Origin: an uncultured Acidocella sp.
GTDB lineage: Bacteria > Pseudomonadota > Alphaproteobacteria > Acetobacterales > Acetobacteraceae
Assembly (NCBI RefSeq): GCF_946222605.1
Contig: NZ_CAMIIE010000004.1
Coordinates: 1-64,000 of the forward strand
Direction: 5' to 3'
DNA length: 64,000 nt
Shown: positions 47,527 to 56,924 of the stretch, in pieces
How the letters are laid out: each line of letters starts with the position of its first letter
How positions within the stretch are numbered: the stretch's first letter is position 1
Notes under the pieces: generated by a model
Seen by the model: only the letters and a program-made list of their open reading frames with translations
Database searches by the model: none
Told to the model about the DNA's origin: nothing
Made by a program: the position numbers and the translations under genes

Positions 47527-48351
47527 TTAGCCGAACCGGCCGGTGATATATTCCTGGGTCTTGCGCTCGCGCGGGGCGGTGAAGATCTGGCTGGAGGAGC
47601 CAACTTCCACCAGCTCACCCAGATAGAAGAACGCCACCTGGTCCGCGCAGCGTCCGGCCTGCTGCATATTATGGGTGACGATGACGATGCAGAAATCCCG
47701 CTTCAGCTCATCCACCAGCTCCTCGATCTTCAGCGTGCTGATCGGATCGAGCGCGGAGGTCGGCTCGTCGAGCAGCAGCACCTCCGGGCGCACCGCGATG
47801 GAGCGGGCAATGCAAAGGCGCTGCTGCTGGCCACCGGAAAGGCCGATGGCGGAGCTTTGCAGCCTATCCTTCACCTCGCCCCAGAGGGCGGCGCGGGTCA
47901 GCGCCCATTCCACCCGCTCATCCGCCTCGGCCTTGGACAGCTTCTCATGCAGCCGCACGCCAAACAGCACGTTCTCGTAAATGGATTTCGGAAACGGGGT
48001 CGGCTTCTGGAACACCATGCCCACCCGCCGGCGCAGCTTGTTCATATCCACGCCCGGGGCGATCAGATTATCCCCGCCCATCAGCACCTCACCCTCGGCG
48101 CGCTGGCCGGGATAAAGATCGTACATGCGGTTGAGAACGCGCAGCAGCGTCGATTTGCCGCAGCCCGACGGGCCGATCATCGCCGTCGCCTGGCGATCCG
48201 GGAAATCGATCGAGACATTCTTCAGCGCGTGCGTCGCGCCGTAATAAAAATTCAGATTGCGGATGGAGACACGCGGCTCAGCCCCCGGGACCTGCTGCAG
48301 GGTATGGGGGAGCTGGGCATCGGAGGACATGTTGTGACTCGCTATTTCCAT
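47527..48351 (-). CDS. pstB: Phosphate ABC transporter ATPase PstB
   Basis: 274 residues from ATG 48351; an in-frame ATG at 48330 gives a more usual length (267) and is as likely, since the predicted transcript start is within two bases of 48351. Walker [13 protein letters not shown] signature LSGGQQQRL and Walker [13 protein letters not shown] are intact. It powers high-affinity phosphate uptake. pstS, pstC and pstA are not adjacent; upstream is a GDSL autotransporter. A tandem Pho box begins 25 bases before the start. Confidence 0.95.
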   Translation of the reverse strand: MEIASHNMSSDAQLPHTLQQVPGAEPRVSIRNLNFYYGATHALKNVSIDFPDRQATAMIGPSGCGKSTLLRVLNRMYDLYPGQRAEGEVLMGGDNLIAPGVDMNKLRRRVGMVFQKPTPFPKSIYENVLFGVRLHEKLSKAEADERVEWALTRAALWGEVKDRLQSSAIGLSGGQQQRLCIARSIAVRPEVLLLDEPTSALDPISTLKIEELVDELKRDFCIVIVTHNMQQAGRCADQVAFFYLGELVEVGSSSQIFTAPRERKTQEYITGRFG

Positions 48352-48359
48352 AAGGCCAT

Positions 48360-48415
48360 TCCATAGGCGCGATACGTGACAGTACGATGACAGTCGCGTG
48401 AAGCTTCTATGACAG
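48360..48415 (-). promoter_or_regulatory. Tandem Pho box and promoter of pstB-phoU-phoB
   Basis: Four 7-base units at exact 11-base spacing, read on plus: GTGACAG (48376), ATGACAG (48387), GTGAAGC (48398, weak) and ATGACAG (48409). On the minus strand these are CTGTCAT-type PhoB half-sites. A -10 like TATGGA (48365-48360) follows the last unit by 10 bases, the usual PhoB-activated layout in which the Pho box replaces the -35. Low phosphate should activate the operon, including phoB itself. Confidence 0.85.
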
Positions 48416-48446
48416 CCGCGTCCGCAAAACGAGTCTTAAATTTTTC

Positions 48447-48466
48447 GCCGGGCGGCTTCGCCCGGC
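48447..48466. repeat. GC hairpin downstream of the autotransporter
   Basis: GCCGGGCG-GCTT-CGCCCGGC, 8 pairs, a few bases after the autotransporter stop on the minus strand. It is followed on that strand by A-rich rather than T-rich sequence, so a terminator role is uncertain. Confidence 0.45.
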
Positions 48467-48473
48467 GCGCTGT

Positions 48474-50357
48474 TCAGAACCGCCAGAGGAGATTGCCGGT
48501 AACTTGCGTGTCATTGCCGTCGCTCTTGAAGGCGGTAGTGGCCGCCTCCAGGCTGGCGCTGAAGCGCTGGGTGAATGTCGCACTCACACCCAGGTTGAAC
48601 AAGCCCCAGCTGCCCGTCTGGTGCGGGTAGCTGTTGGTCAGCGTCACGCCGGGCACATCGGTGAAGGCGGAGCTGAAGCGCTGGTTCGGCCCGGCGAGCA
48701 GAAACTGAGCCGCCGCGCCGGCATGCGGGGCAAGCGCCACGCCGCCCAGGCTGATATTTGTCGCAATCGTGCCGCCGGCACTGGCGACCAGCTGCTTATA
48801 GCTTTGCGAATTCACGCTCTGGGTCAGCAGCGCATCGCCGCTCTCGGTATAATTGCCCAACCCGCTCTGGGTGTAGCCCAGCCCGAATTCCGGCCCGAGC
48901 GCGATATTCGTCGCCGGATGGAATTTCAGCCCCACCGCGCCGCCGGCACTCCAGCTGGTGCCCGAAGGCTTACCGGTGATGCCACCAATCACCCCGTTGC
49001 GCTGGGTTTTGTCGCTGTCATGGTCCCAGGCGGCATAGAGCTTGGCATAGGCGTCGCCGGAGCTCGCCAGCGCATACAGCCCGACATCGACGCCATGATC
49101 CTGCACCGTGCCGCCGCCGCTCACATTCGCATGGGTGTTGTTATAGGCGAGCGACAGACCGGCGGTGAGATGCTCATTCACCCGCATATCCACCCCCAGC
49201 GCCGTCACTGCGCTGCGATAATTATAGCCGCTATCGAAGCCCTCGGTCTTGACGGTGCCGAACTGACCGGTGACGGAGAGGAACATCGCCAGTTTATGCG
49301 CCGGATCGGCGGTGCCGCCATTCACCCCGTTAATGTCATAGGACGTGCCGCTGGCGCCGTTCTGCAACGCATCCAGCCGCGCATTCAGCAGCCCCGCGAA
49401 ACTCTCCGCGGCATTCGCATTCACCCGTGCCGGCACCGTCAGGCTCTCAAAGCCTTGCAGCGACGCGGCGGCATATTCGGCGATGATCTGCTGCGCATGG
49501 GTGGTCGGGTGCACATTATCCCAGAACAGATAGCTGTTCTGGGTGGCGGCGCTGCCGGTTACGCAGGCCACCGTATACAGGCAGGCATTGGTGACATTGG
49601 TGAAGCCGTACAAAGACGGATCCGCCACCACCCGGTTTAGCAACGCTTCCGTATTCAGCACGATGATATTCGCCCCCGTGCCCTGATGCAGCAGCTGCAT
49701 CTCGGTGGGCAGCGCCGCATCATGCGCCTGCGAGAACGCATCGCCCAGCGCCACGCCCTGCGCCGTGCTGTTGAAATTCGGCGTCAGCCCCAGATCCGGC
49801 AGGTTGGGCACAATCAGCATTCTGGCGCCGAGATTGATCAGCGATGTGGTGTCCTGGGTGAGCTGGGTGATCGTCGTGGTGACAGCCTGCGTCACCAGCG
49901 CGGTGGCCGCCGTTGGGTTGGCCTGCACCGCCGCCGCATAGGCGAAGTAATTATTCGCCCCGCCCCACAGCGTCACCACGTCATTCGCGCCGAAACTGCC
50001 CCCCGCCGCCTGGAACGCCGCGATCTCGGTGGTGATCCCCGGCAGCGCCGCCGCTTCCAGATTGGTGCCGGCATTGGTGGTGCCGATGGTCAGCGCCCCG
50101 GTAAAGGCCCCGCCATAGGCATAGTCATTGGCTGAGGAAAACCCGAGCCCGGTCAGCCCCGGGAGATACTCCACCCAGACCGGCCCGTTGGAAAACCGCC
50201 CCTCATAATAAGGTGCCGGCGGCAGCCCAGTGAGTTTGTAGAGATTGCCGTCATCCGACAGGCTGTCGCCAAACACATAGAGATTGCCCGCCTTCGCCGC
50301 AGGCGCCGCCATCAGGCTAAGCGCTGCCACACCGGCCAGAAGCCTGGTTTTCCTCAT
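48474..50357 (-). CDS. GDSL-lipase autotransporter (EstA-like)
   Basis: 627 residues. Signal peptide ends near AAKA-G24. The passenger is a GDSL esterase: block I FGDSLSDDGN (Ser near 32), block III GGANNYF, block V DNVHPTTHAQ (Asp/His). A C-terminal autotransporter barrel (about 360-627) ends in Phe (LLWRF), needed for BAM insertion. Such enzymes hydrolyse lipids or detergents at the cell surface. Several mobile-like repeats lie upstream. It is on the same strand as pstB but separated from it by the Pho box. Confidence 0.93.
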   Translation of the reverse strand: MRKTRLLAGVAALSLMAAPAAKAGNLYVFGDSLSDDGNLYKLTGLPPAPYYEGRFSNGPVWVEYLPGLTGLGFSSANDYAYGGAFTGALTIGTTNAGTNLEAAALPGITTEIAAFQAAGGSFGANDVVTLWGGANNYFAYAAAVQANPTAATALVTQAVTTTITQLTQDTTSLINLGARMLIVPNLPDLGLTPNFNSTAQGVALGDAFSQAHDAALPTEMQLLHQGTGANIIVLNTEALLNRVVADPSLYGFTNVTNACLYTVACVTGSAATQNSYLFWDNVHPTTHAQQIIAEYAAASLQGFESLTVPARVNANAAESFAGLLNARLDALQNGASGTSYDINGVNGGTADPAHKLAMFLSVTGQFGTVKTEGFDSGYNYRSAVTALGVDMRVNEHLTAGLSLAYNNTHANVSGGGTVQDHGVDVGLYALASSGDAYAKLYAAWDHDSDKTQRNGVIGGITGKPSGTSWSAGGAVGLKFHPATNIALGPEFGLGYTQSGLGNYTESGDALLTQSVNSQSYKQLVASAGGTIATNISLGGVALAPHAGAAAQFLLAGPNQRFSSAFTDVPGVTLTNSYPHQTGSWGLFNLGVSATFTQRFSASLEAATTAFKSDGNDTQVTGNLLWRF

Positions 50358-50447
50358 GGTCGTGTCTCCCGTTTTATCTTACCTTTGCAGGCTTTGTATC
50401 ACGCAATGGTTAGGATGGCGACGGAAAAGTGACGTGATCGTGCAATG

Positions 50448-50480
50448 AAAAAAAGCCGCCTCCCCGAAGGGGAGAGCGGC
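50448..50480 (-). terminator. Intrinsic terminator on the minus strand behind aspS
   Basis: Read on minus: GCCGCTCTCCCC, loop TTC, GGGGAGGCGGC, then a run of seven Ts (50454-50448). It lies beyond repeat copy H, about 150 bases after the aspS stop, and is the only canonical U-tract terminator in this gap. So aspS transcripts that read past copy H would still be stopped here, ahead of the autotransporter gene. Confidence 0.8.
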
Positions 50481-50490
50481 GGTAAAAGTT

Positions 50491-50628
50491 GCAGAAGTTT
50501 TTGAGGGGTATGGGGAACTTTTTTCAAAAAGTTCCCCATAGACGTTTGGGGCGTTGGCACCGCAGTGCCAACGCCCCAAACGTTTTGCAGCCCTTTTTGA
50601 AAAAAGGGCTGCACCCCAAAAACTTTTG
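50491..50628. repeat. Family 1 (T5A5) palindromic element, copy H (perfect three-hairpin copy)
   Basis: Hairpin 1 (50509-50540): 15-pair stem TATGGGGAACTTTTT. Hairpin 2 (50542-50583): perfect 18-pair stem ACGTTTGGGGCGTTGGCA around CCGCAG. Hairpin 3 (50586-50613): GCAGCCCTTTTT arms. Right end CACCCCAAAAACTTTT. Left end AGAAGTTTTTGAGG. Between aspS and the autotransporter gene, both on minus. Confidence 0.9.
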
Positions 50629-50632
50629 TAAC

Positions 50633-52429
50633 TTAGGTTTTGACGACTTTCGGCGGCAGCGCCAACGCAATGGACAGCTCCTTCAGCCGGTTCGCCGGGA
50701 TCGGCGCCGGCGCCCCCATCATCAAATCCTCGCCCTGCTGGTTCAGCGGGAAGGCGATCACCTCGCGGATATTCGGCTCATCCGCCAGCAGCATCACAAT
50801 CCGGTCAATGCCTGGCGCCGAGCCACCATGCGGCGGCGCGCCATAGCGGAACGCATTCAGCATGCCGCCAAACCGCGCCTCAACCTCTTCCGGCCCATAA
50901 CCGGCAATCTCAAACGCCTTCAGCATGATATCCGGGCGATGATTCCGGATCGCGCCCGAAGACAGCTCGATGCCATTGCACACGATATCATACTGGAAGG
51001 CCTTGATCGTCAGCGGGTCCTGCGTCTCCAGCGCCTCCATGCCGCCCTGCGGCATCGAGAACGGGTTATGCGAGAACACCACCTGCTTCAGCTCCTCGTC
51101 ATACTCGAACATCGGGAAATCGACGATCCAGCAAAACTTGAACTCACCCGCCTTGATCAGTCCGAGATCATTGCCGAGCTTGGTGCGCACGCTGCCGGCA
51201 AATTTCGCCGCGGCCTCCGCCTTGCCGGCGGCAAAGAACACCGCATCGCCGGCCTTCAGGCCGCACGCCACGCGGATCGCCTCGGCCCGCTCGGGGGCCA
51301 AATTCTTCGCGATCGGCCCCTGCGCCCCGGCCTCGTTCCAGGTGATGTAGCCCAAGCCACCCGCACCCTCGGCGCGCGCCCATTCATTCAGCTTATCGAA
51401 GAAGGAGCGCGGATTGCCGCCCGCCCCAGGGGCCGGAATGGCGCGCACAATGCCGCCGCCCTCGACGATCTTCGCGAACAGCCCGAAAGAGGAATCGCGG
51501 AAGGCCTCGGTGACATCGGAAATGACGATCGGGTTGCGCAGATCCGGCTTGTCCGAGCCATATTTCAGCATCGACACATCGTAGGGGATGCGCTCGAAGG
51601 GCGGCTTGCCGACATCGCGCCCCTGCGCGAACTCATCGAACACGCCATGCAGGATCGGCTCGATCGTGTTGAACACGTCTTCCTGGGTGACGAAGCTCAT
51701 CTCGAAATCGAGCTGGTAGAACTCGCCCGGCGAACGGTCCGCCCGGCTCGCCTCATCGCGGAAGCAAGGGGCGATCTGGAAGTAACGGTCAAACCCCGCC
51801 ACCATCAGCAGCTGCTTGAATTGCTGCGGCGCCTGCGGCAGCGCGTAGAACTTGCCAGGATGATTGCGCGCCGGCACCAGGAAGTCGCGCGCCCCCTCAG
51901 GGCTGGAAGCGGTGAGGATCGGGGTCTGGAATTCGGTGAACCCGGCCTCGATCATGCGGCGGCGGAAGCTGGAGATCACACCCGAGCGCAGCACGATATT
52001 CTTGTGCACCTGCTCGCGGCGCAGATCCAGGAAGCGATATTTCAGCCGCAGCTCGTCCGGGTAGTTCTCGCCACCCGCCACCTGCATCGGCAGCACATCG
52101 GCCGGGCCCTGCACCTCCAGGCTCGCCACCCGCAGCTCGATATCGCCGGTCGGCAGCTTGGCGTTGGTGGTGCCCTCGGCGCGGGCCACAACCTCGCCGG
52201 TGACGGTGATCACCGACTCGACGCGCGCCGCCTCCGCCGCCGCGAACCCGGCGGAGCCGGCGGGGAACACGCATTGGGTCAGCCCGTAATGATCGCGCAG
52301 ATCGATGAACAGCAGCCCGCCATGGTCGCGCTTGGCGTGGACCCAGCCGGAAAGCCGGGCGGTTTGGCCGATATCCGCGGCCCGCAGGGCAGCGCAATTG
52401 TGGGTGCGGTAGGCGTGAATCTGTTCCAT
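50633..52429 (-). CDS. aspS: Aspartate-tRNA ligase
   Basis: 598 residues from ATG 52429. N-terminal OB-fold anticodon-binding domain ([18 protein letters not shown]), class II catalytic core with FRDE motif 2 and GIDR motif 3, and the bacterial GAD insertion domain between. It charges tRNA-Asp; whether it also charges tRNA-Asn cannot be told by eye. Divergent from rnd with 61 bases between starts. Confidence 0.97.
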   Translation of the reverse strand: MEQIHAYRTHNCAALRAADIGQTARLSGWVHAKRDHGGLLFIDLRDHYGLTQCVFPAGSAGFAAAEAARVESVITVTGEVVARAEGTTNAKLPTGDIELRVASLEVQGPADVLPMQVAGGENYPDELRLKYRFLDLRREQVHKNIVLRSGVISSFRRRMIEAGFTEFQTPILTASSPEGARDFLVPARNHPGKFYALPQAPQQFKQLLMVAGFDRYFQIAPCFRDEASRADRSPGEFYQLDFEMSFVTQEDVFNTIEPILHGVFDEFAQGRDVGKPPFERIPYDVSMLKYGSDKPDLRNPIVISDVTEAFRDSSFGLFAKIVEGGGIVRAIPAPGAGGNPRSFFDKLNEWARAEGAGGLGYITWNEAGAQGPIAKNLAPERAEAIRVACGLKAGDAVFFAAGKAEAAAKFAGSVRTKLGNDLGLIKAGEFKFCWIVDFPMFEYDEELKQVVFSHNPFSMPQGGMEALETQDPLTIKAFQYDIVCNGIELSSGAIRNHRPDIMLKAFEIAGYGPEEVEARFGGMLNAFRYGAPPHGGSAPGIDRIVMLLADEPNIREVIAFPLNQQGEDLMMGAPAPIPANRLKELSIALALPPKVVKT

Positions 52430-52490
52430 GGGGCGCGAAAGAGCCCTTGCCCTGCTTCCTGTCAAGCGGGCGCGGCGCTATGGGAGGGGC

Positions 52491-53654
52491 ATGAACGAAA
52501 ACAAGATCGAATTCATCGCCACGTCCGAGGCTTTGGAGGCTTTGTGCGCCCGTCTTGAGACCGAAGCCTTCGTGACGGTGGACACCGAATTCATGCGCGA
52601 GAAGACCTATTACCCGGAGCTCTGCCTGGTGCAGCTGGGCGGCGCGCAGGATACCGCAGTGGTGGACGCCCAGGCCCCGGACATGGACCTCAGCCCCCTG
52701 GGCAGGCTGCTGGCGAAAGAGAGCGTGGTGAAAGTCTTCCATGCCTGCCGCCAGGATGTGGAGATTTTCCTGCAGCTCTTCGGCGCCGTGCCGGTGCCGC
52801 TCTTCGATACCCAGGTCGCGGCGATGGTGGCCGGCTTCGGCGATCAGGTCGGCTATGACAGCCTGGTCAATGCTTTGACCGGCGCGCATATCGACAAGGC
52901 CCATCGCTTCTCGGATTGGTCGGCCCGCCCGCTCTCGAAATCCCAGATCAACTATGCCGCGGCCGATGTCACCCATCTGCGCGCGGTCTATGAGAAGCTC
53001 AGCGCCAAGCTGGCGGCCGAGGGGCGGCTGGACTGGGTGGCCGAGGAGATGGCGATCCTGACCCTGCCCGAGACCTACCGTGTGGACCCGGAGCGCGCCT
53101 GGGAGCGGCTGAAAATCCGCTCCAATAACCGCCGCCAGCTGGGGCTTGCCAAGGCCATCGCCGCCTGGCGCGAGCGTGAGGCGCAGCGCATCAATATCCC
53201 GCGCGGCCGGCTGCTGAAGGATGAGCAGGTGCCCGAAATCGCCTCGCTGGCGCCGGACGATGCCGAGGCGCTGGCCAAGGCGCGCGGCATTTCGGCGGGC
53301 TTCGCCAATGGCAAATCCGGCGCCTCGCTGCTGGCCGCGATCAAGGAGGCGAAGGCCTGGCCGGAGTCCGAGCTGCCCAAGGCCGAGCGCCAGCGCGAAA
53401 GCGCCAAGGCCTCCCCGGCGCTGGTGGCGCTGCTGAAAGTGCTGCTGGCGGCGGCGGCGGAGAAGAATAATGTCGCGGCGCGGCTGGTGGCGGGCAGCGA
53501 CGATATCGAGGCGCTGGCCCTGGATGAGACCGCCCCCAACCCGGTGCTGGAAGGCTGGCGCCGGGAGATGTTCGGGGAGACGGCGCTGCGCCTGATCCGT
53601 GGCCAGATCGCCCTGTCCACCCAGGGCAAGCGGATCAAGATCGTCGAATTGTGA
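52491..53654 (+). CDS. rnd: Ribonuclease D
   Basis: 387 residues from ATG 52491, preceded by GGGAGGGG. DEDD exonuclease motifs are present: VDTEF, HACRQDVEIF and YAAADVTHL with the final Asp, followed by an HRDC domain (about 210-290). It trims the 3' ends of tRNA and other stable RNAs. The stop overlaps the YjbR-family gene by 4 bp. Confidence 0.95.
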   Translation: MNENKIEFIATSEALEALCARLETEAFVTVDTEFMREKTYYPELCLVQLGGAQDTAVVDAQAPDMDLSPLGRLLAKESVVKVFHACRQDVEIFLQLFGAVPVPLFDTQVAAMVAGFGDQVGYDSLVNALTGAHIDKAHRFSDWSARPLSKSQINYAAADVTHLRAVYEKLSAKLAAEGRLDWVAEEMAILTLPETYRVDPERAWERLKIRSNNRRQLGLAKAIAAWREREAQRINIPRGRLLKDEQVPEIASLAPDDAEALAKARGISAGFANGKSGASLLAAIKEAKAWPESELPKAERQRESAKASPALVALLKVLLAAAAEKNNVAARLVAGSDDIEALALDETAPNPVLEGWRREMFGETALRLIRGQIALSTQGKRIKIVEL

Positions 53655-54001
53655 ACCGGCTCGCTGCCTTCGACCGCTTCTGCGCCAAGCTGCCCGGCAG
53701 CCACATGGTGGTGCAGTGGGGCGAGAGCCATGTGCATAAAATCGGGCCGAAGGTCTTTGCCATCGGCGGCGGCTTTCCGGGTGAGGATGGCTATGTGTTC
53801 AAGGCCAGCCCGCTCGCTTTCCAGCTTCTGCGCGAGCAGGGCCTCGCCAGCCGCGCGCCTTATCTGCGCCGTGGCACTTGGCTGCGGGTCGAGGGCGGGG
53901 TGCTCAGCGATGCGGCGTTGTTCGAGCACATCGCCGAATCCCACCGCCTCGTCGCCGCCAGCCTGACCCGCGCCCAGCGCGCCGAACTTGGCCTTGGCTG
54001 A
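53651..54001 (+). CDS. MmcQ/YjbR-family protein
   Basis: 116 residues from a GTG that overlaps the rnd stop by 4 bp. The family has a CyaY-like fold; the middle WGESHVHKIGPKVFA and FKASPLAFQLL segments match. DNA binding has been suggested for some members but the role is not established. Third member of an rnd-led operon with the GNAT gene. Confidence 0.85.
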   Translation: MNRLAAFDRFCAKLPGSHMVVQWGESHVHKIGPKVFAIGGGFPGEDGYVFKASPLAFQLLREQGLASRAPYLRRGTWLRVEGGVLSDAALFEHIAESHRLVAASLTRAQRAELGLG

Positions 54002-54500
54002 GCTGCGCCCCGCCAAGCCCGGCGAGGGCCAGGCGCTCTACGACATCACCGCAGCCGCGATCCGGGGGCTGGCCGCCGGGCATTACAGCGCCGCCCAGAT
54101 CGAAGGCTGGATGGAAGGGCGCGATGCCGCGCAGTACGAGGCGGTGATCGCCAAAGGTAATGTGCTGGTGGATGCGGGCCTGAACGGCTTCATCGAAACC
54201 GCCCCGGGCGAGATTTTACGCCTGTTCGTGCGCCCGGCGGCGGCGGGGCAGGGGCTGGGGCAGCGCCTGCTGCAAGCGGGGCTGGCCCTGGCCGGCCCCG
54301 GCGAAATCCACCTCAACGCCACGCTGAACGCGGCTGGATTTTACGAAAAACAGGGTTTCAGGGCGCTGGAACGCGCCCTTTACACCCATGAGAACGGCAT
54401 GGCGGTCGAAATCGTGAAAATGGCTCGCCCCGCTACCCCACCGCCTGCGCCCCAAACTCCCCCAGCAGCCAGTCGCAAAAACGCTGCGCCGCCGGGCTGA
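53988..54500 (+). CDS. GNAT-family acetyltransferase
   Basis: 170 residues from TTG 53988 (TTG 53994 also possible), overlapping the YjbR gene by 14 bp. Acetyl-CoA-binding motif A is RLFVRPAAAGQGLGQRLL (near 78-95), with the later NAAGFYEKQGF block. The substrate is unknown. The C-terminal 23 or so residues are Pro/Ala-rich and lie antisense to the end of the LysR gene (68-bp convergent overlap). Confidence 0.85.
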   Translation: MALAELRPAKPGEGQALYDITAAAIRGLAAGHYSAAQIEGWMEGRDAAQYEAVIAKGNVLVDAGLNGFIETAPGEILRLFVRPAAAGQGLGQRLLQAGLALAGPGEIHLNATLNAAGFYEKQGFRALERALYTHENGMAVEIVKMARPATPPPAPQTPPAASRKNAAPPG

Positions 54501-55323
54501 GCCGGGAAAAATCCGGCGCGGCCAGCCAATAGGCCCCGCACGGGATGGAAATATCGAAGGGCTGCACCAGTTCGCCGCCGCGCAGCCTGTCCTCCACCAG
54601 TACGTTATCGCCCAACGCCACCCCATGGCCGCGCGCCGCCGCATCCAGCGCCAGATTGGTGCCAGTAAAAAGCGGGCCGGGCTGCGGCGGCACATCCGCC
54701 AGCCCCGCCGCCTGAAACCAGGCCTGCCAATAGCTGCGCTTTTCCTCATGCAGCAAAGTCTGCGCCAGTAAATCACGCGGCGCCGGATGGCTTGGCAGCA
54801 AGGCCGGGGCAAGCACCGGGGACATCACCGCCTTCACCAGCAACGCCGCCTGCATGCGCGGCCAATCCCCGCCGGCACTGGCCCAGCGTATGCCAAGCTC
54901 TGCCTCGCCCGGGCGGAAGCTGATCATCCTTGCCTCGGAGAGGATCATAATATCGATTTCAGGATGCAGGCTGCGGAACCGGTTCAGCCGCGGCACCAGC
55001 CAGCAGGCGGCGAAGGAGGGTTCAACGCTGATCCGCAGCGGCTTATCCGCCGGCGCGGCACGGATCTCCTCCAGCCTTGCCGCCATCTGGTCGAAGCTCG
55101 CACTCAGCAGGCTCAGCAGCGCCTGGCCGCGCTCGGTCAGCAGCACCTGGCGGTGCCGGCGCTCAAACAGCTCATGCCCCAGCAGGCCCTCCAGCTCGCG
55201 GATCTGCCGGCTGATCGCCGCCTGGGAGACGAACAGCTCCTCCGCCGCCAGCGTGAAACTGAGATGCCGCCCGGCAGCCTCAAAGCTGCGCAACGCGGTG
55301 AGGGGCAGGCGGCCGCGCTTCAT
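54433..55323 (-). CDS. LysR-family regulator (GcvA-like)
   Basis: 296 residues. The N-terminal helix-turn-helix (RSFEAAGRHLSFTLAAEELF, then VSQAAISRQIRELE) is of the GcvA/AmpR branch. The C-terminal effector-binding domain covers about 90-290. It is divergent from a small gene with a strong ribosome site; a T-N11-A palindrome lies four bases in front of the start, so it probably controls itself and the small gene. Confidence 0.93.
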   Translation of the reverse strand: MKRGRLPLTALRSFEAAGRHLSFTLAAEELFVSQAAISRQIRELEGLLGHELFERRHRQVLLTERGQALLSLLSASFDQMAARLEEIRAAPADKPLRISVEPSFAACWLVPRLNRFRSLHPEIDIMILSEARMISFRPGEAELGIRWASAGGDWPRMQAALLVKAVMSPVLAPALLPSHPAPRDLLAQTLLHEEKRSYWQAWFQAAGLADVPPQPGPLFTGTNLALDAAARGHGVALGDNVLVEDRLRGGELVQPFDISIPCGAYWLAAPDFSRLSPAAQRFCDWLLGEFGAQAVG

Positions 55324-55326
55324 CGC

Positions 55327-55360
55327 ATAACCTCAAGTTATTCGACACGGACGATATACT
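55327..55360. promoter_or_regulatory. LysR-type binding site and -10 box
   Basis: ATAAC-CTCAA-GTTAT (55327-55341) is a perfect-armed palindrome with the T-N11-A core of LysR sites. A -10 like TATACT (55355-55360) on plus follows, without a good -35, as expected for a promoter activated by a LysR protein. Confidence 0.6.
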
Positions 55361-55429
55361 CGTTTGAGCCGTTTGCCCACCCGGCTTTATCACCGGGCAA
55401 AGATCCACTCAGATAAAGGAGATTTGGCA

Positions 55430-55711
55430 ATGTCCCGGATTTTGGGCAGCGCCCTGCTGCGGCTGATCGCTGGGCCAGCCAAGGCGCGCGAAGACGAGCT
55501 GCGCGAACGCCCCCCCGCCCCGGCGCAGCCCACGCCTTTGCATCCGCGCCTGTTTGGCCCGTTTTCGCAAATCAGGACTGAACCGGGGGAAACTCAGGCT
55601 CCCGGTACAATCTCCTCGGCCCAGAGCGCTTCGATGTCCTGGCGCGGGGTGATCAGATGGAAACGCCCCTCATCCACCAGCACGGCGGCGGCGCGGGGGC
55701 GGGAATTATAG
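55430..55711 (+). CDS. Small hypothetical protein, divergent from the LysR gene
   Basis: 93 residues, not recognised. AAAGGAGAT (55415-55423) six bases before the ATG is one of the strongest ribosome sites in the window. N-terminus SRILGSALLRLIAGPAK could be a short amphipathic or membrane-associated helix; the rest is Pro/Arg-rich. The last 118 bp run antisense to the end of lysA, so the ORF may have lost its original stop, or be the remains of a longer gene. Expression is likely, the protein's function is unknown. Confidence 0.5.
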   Translation: MSRILGSALLRLIAGPAKAREDELRERPPAPAQPTPLHPRLFGPFSQIRTEPGETQAPGTISSAQSASMSWRGVIRWKRPSSTSTAAARGREL

Positions 55712-56913
55712 GCGCTGCTCATCACCGCGCCATAGGCACCGGCATCCAGCAAGGCCACGCGCCCGCCCGGCTTGATCTCCGGCAGCAGGCGGTCGGTGGC
55801 GAACTGGTCGGCGCTCTCGCAGATCGGCCCGACCACGTCAGCGGGAATCGTAGCGCTACGATAAGCGGCCGCGTCCAGCGGCAGGATGCCGTGCCAGGCA
55901 TCATACATGGCCGGGCGGGCGAGGTCGTTCATCGCCGCATCCAGCACCAGGAAGCGCTTGCCGGCCTGCTTTTCCAGAATGACACTGCCCAGCAGCACCC
56001 CGGCCGGGCCGACCAGATAGCGCCCTGGCTCCATCATCAGCCGCACGCCCAGCCCCTGCGTCACCTGCTTCACCGTGGCGGCGAAGGCGTGGGGGGAGAG
56101 GCCCGGCTCGTCCTGATAGCCAATGCCCAAGCCGCCGCCGATATCGAACACATCCACATTCTGCCCGGCCTCGCGCAGGGCGCGGATCATCGCCGCCCCC
56201 TTCGCGTAGGCGAGGCGGTAGGGCGCGGTGGAGAGGATCTGGCTGCCAATATGCATGGCGATGCCAACCGGCCGCACCCCGGGCAGCGCCGCCGCGCGGG
56301 CATAGAGGGCGGGAATATCCGCCGCCGCGATGCCAAACTTGTTTTCGGCCAGCCCGGTGGTGATCTTGGCATGGGTGCCGGCATCGACATCCGGGTTCAT
56401 CCGCAGCGCGATCGCCGCCTCAACGCCGAGCCTGGAGGCAATGCCAGAGATCATCTCGATCTCTTCCGCACTCTCCACATTGATCTGGCCGACGCCGGCG
56501 CTCAGCGCCGCCTCCAGCTCCGCCGCCGACTTGCCGACGCCGGAATAGACCACATGCTTGGCCGCGATCCCGGCCTTGGTGGCGCGCATGAACTCGCCGA
56601 TGGAGACCACATCCGCCCCGGCCCCCTGTTCACGGAACAGGTTGAGCAGGGCGAGATGGTCATTCGCCTTCACCGCGTAATGGATGTGCATCGGCACGCC
56701 CTCGGCCGCGAACGCATCTCGCAGGCTTGCGAAACGCGCGCGCATGGTGGCGGCGCCATAGACCCAGCTGGGGGTGCCGAAGGCGTCCGCGATGGCGTTC
56801 AGCGGCACGCCTTCCAGGCACAGCCCGTCCTGGGCGTGCATGGTCAGCTGCTTGCGGGCGGCGAGCAGATCCTCAAGCCGCGGTTCCGGCCCGGTGAAAT
56901 TCATGTCGGCCAT
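55594..56913 (-). CDS. lysA: Diaminopimelate decarboxylase
   Basis: 439 residues from ATG 56913 (GAGG six bases upstream). PLP-binding Lys is in HYAVKAND near 65; GGGLGIGYQDE and the C-terminal ESADQFATDR (CES-type) substrate block are clear. It makes lysine from meso-diaminopimelate. It follows lptM by 11 bases in argH-lptM-lysA. Confidence 0.97.
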   Translation of the reverse strand: MADMNFTGPEPRLEDLLAARKQLTMHAQDGLCLEGVPLNAIADAFGTPSWVYGAATMRARFASLRDAFAAEGVPMHIHYAVKANDHLALLNLFREQGAGADVVSIGEFMRATKAGIAAKHVVYSGVGKSAAELEAALSAGVGQINVESAEEIEMISGIASRLGVEAAIALRMNPDVDAGTHAKITTGLAENKFGIAAADIPALYARAAALPGVRPVGIAMHIGSQILSTAPYRLAYAKGAAMIRALREAGQNVDVFDIGGGLGIGYQDEPGLSPHAFAATVKQVTQGLGVRLMMEPGRYLVGPAGVLLGSVILEKQAGKRFLVLDAAMNDLARPAMYDAWHGILPLDAAAYRSATIPADVVGPICESADQFATDRLLPEIKPGGRVALLDAGAYGAVMSSAYNSRPRAAAVLVDEGRFHLITPRQDIEALWAEEIVPGA

Positions 56914-56924
56914 GGCGGACCTCT

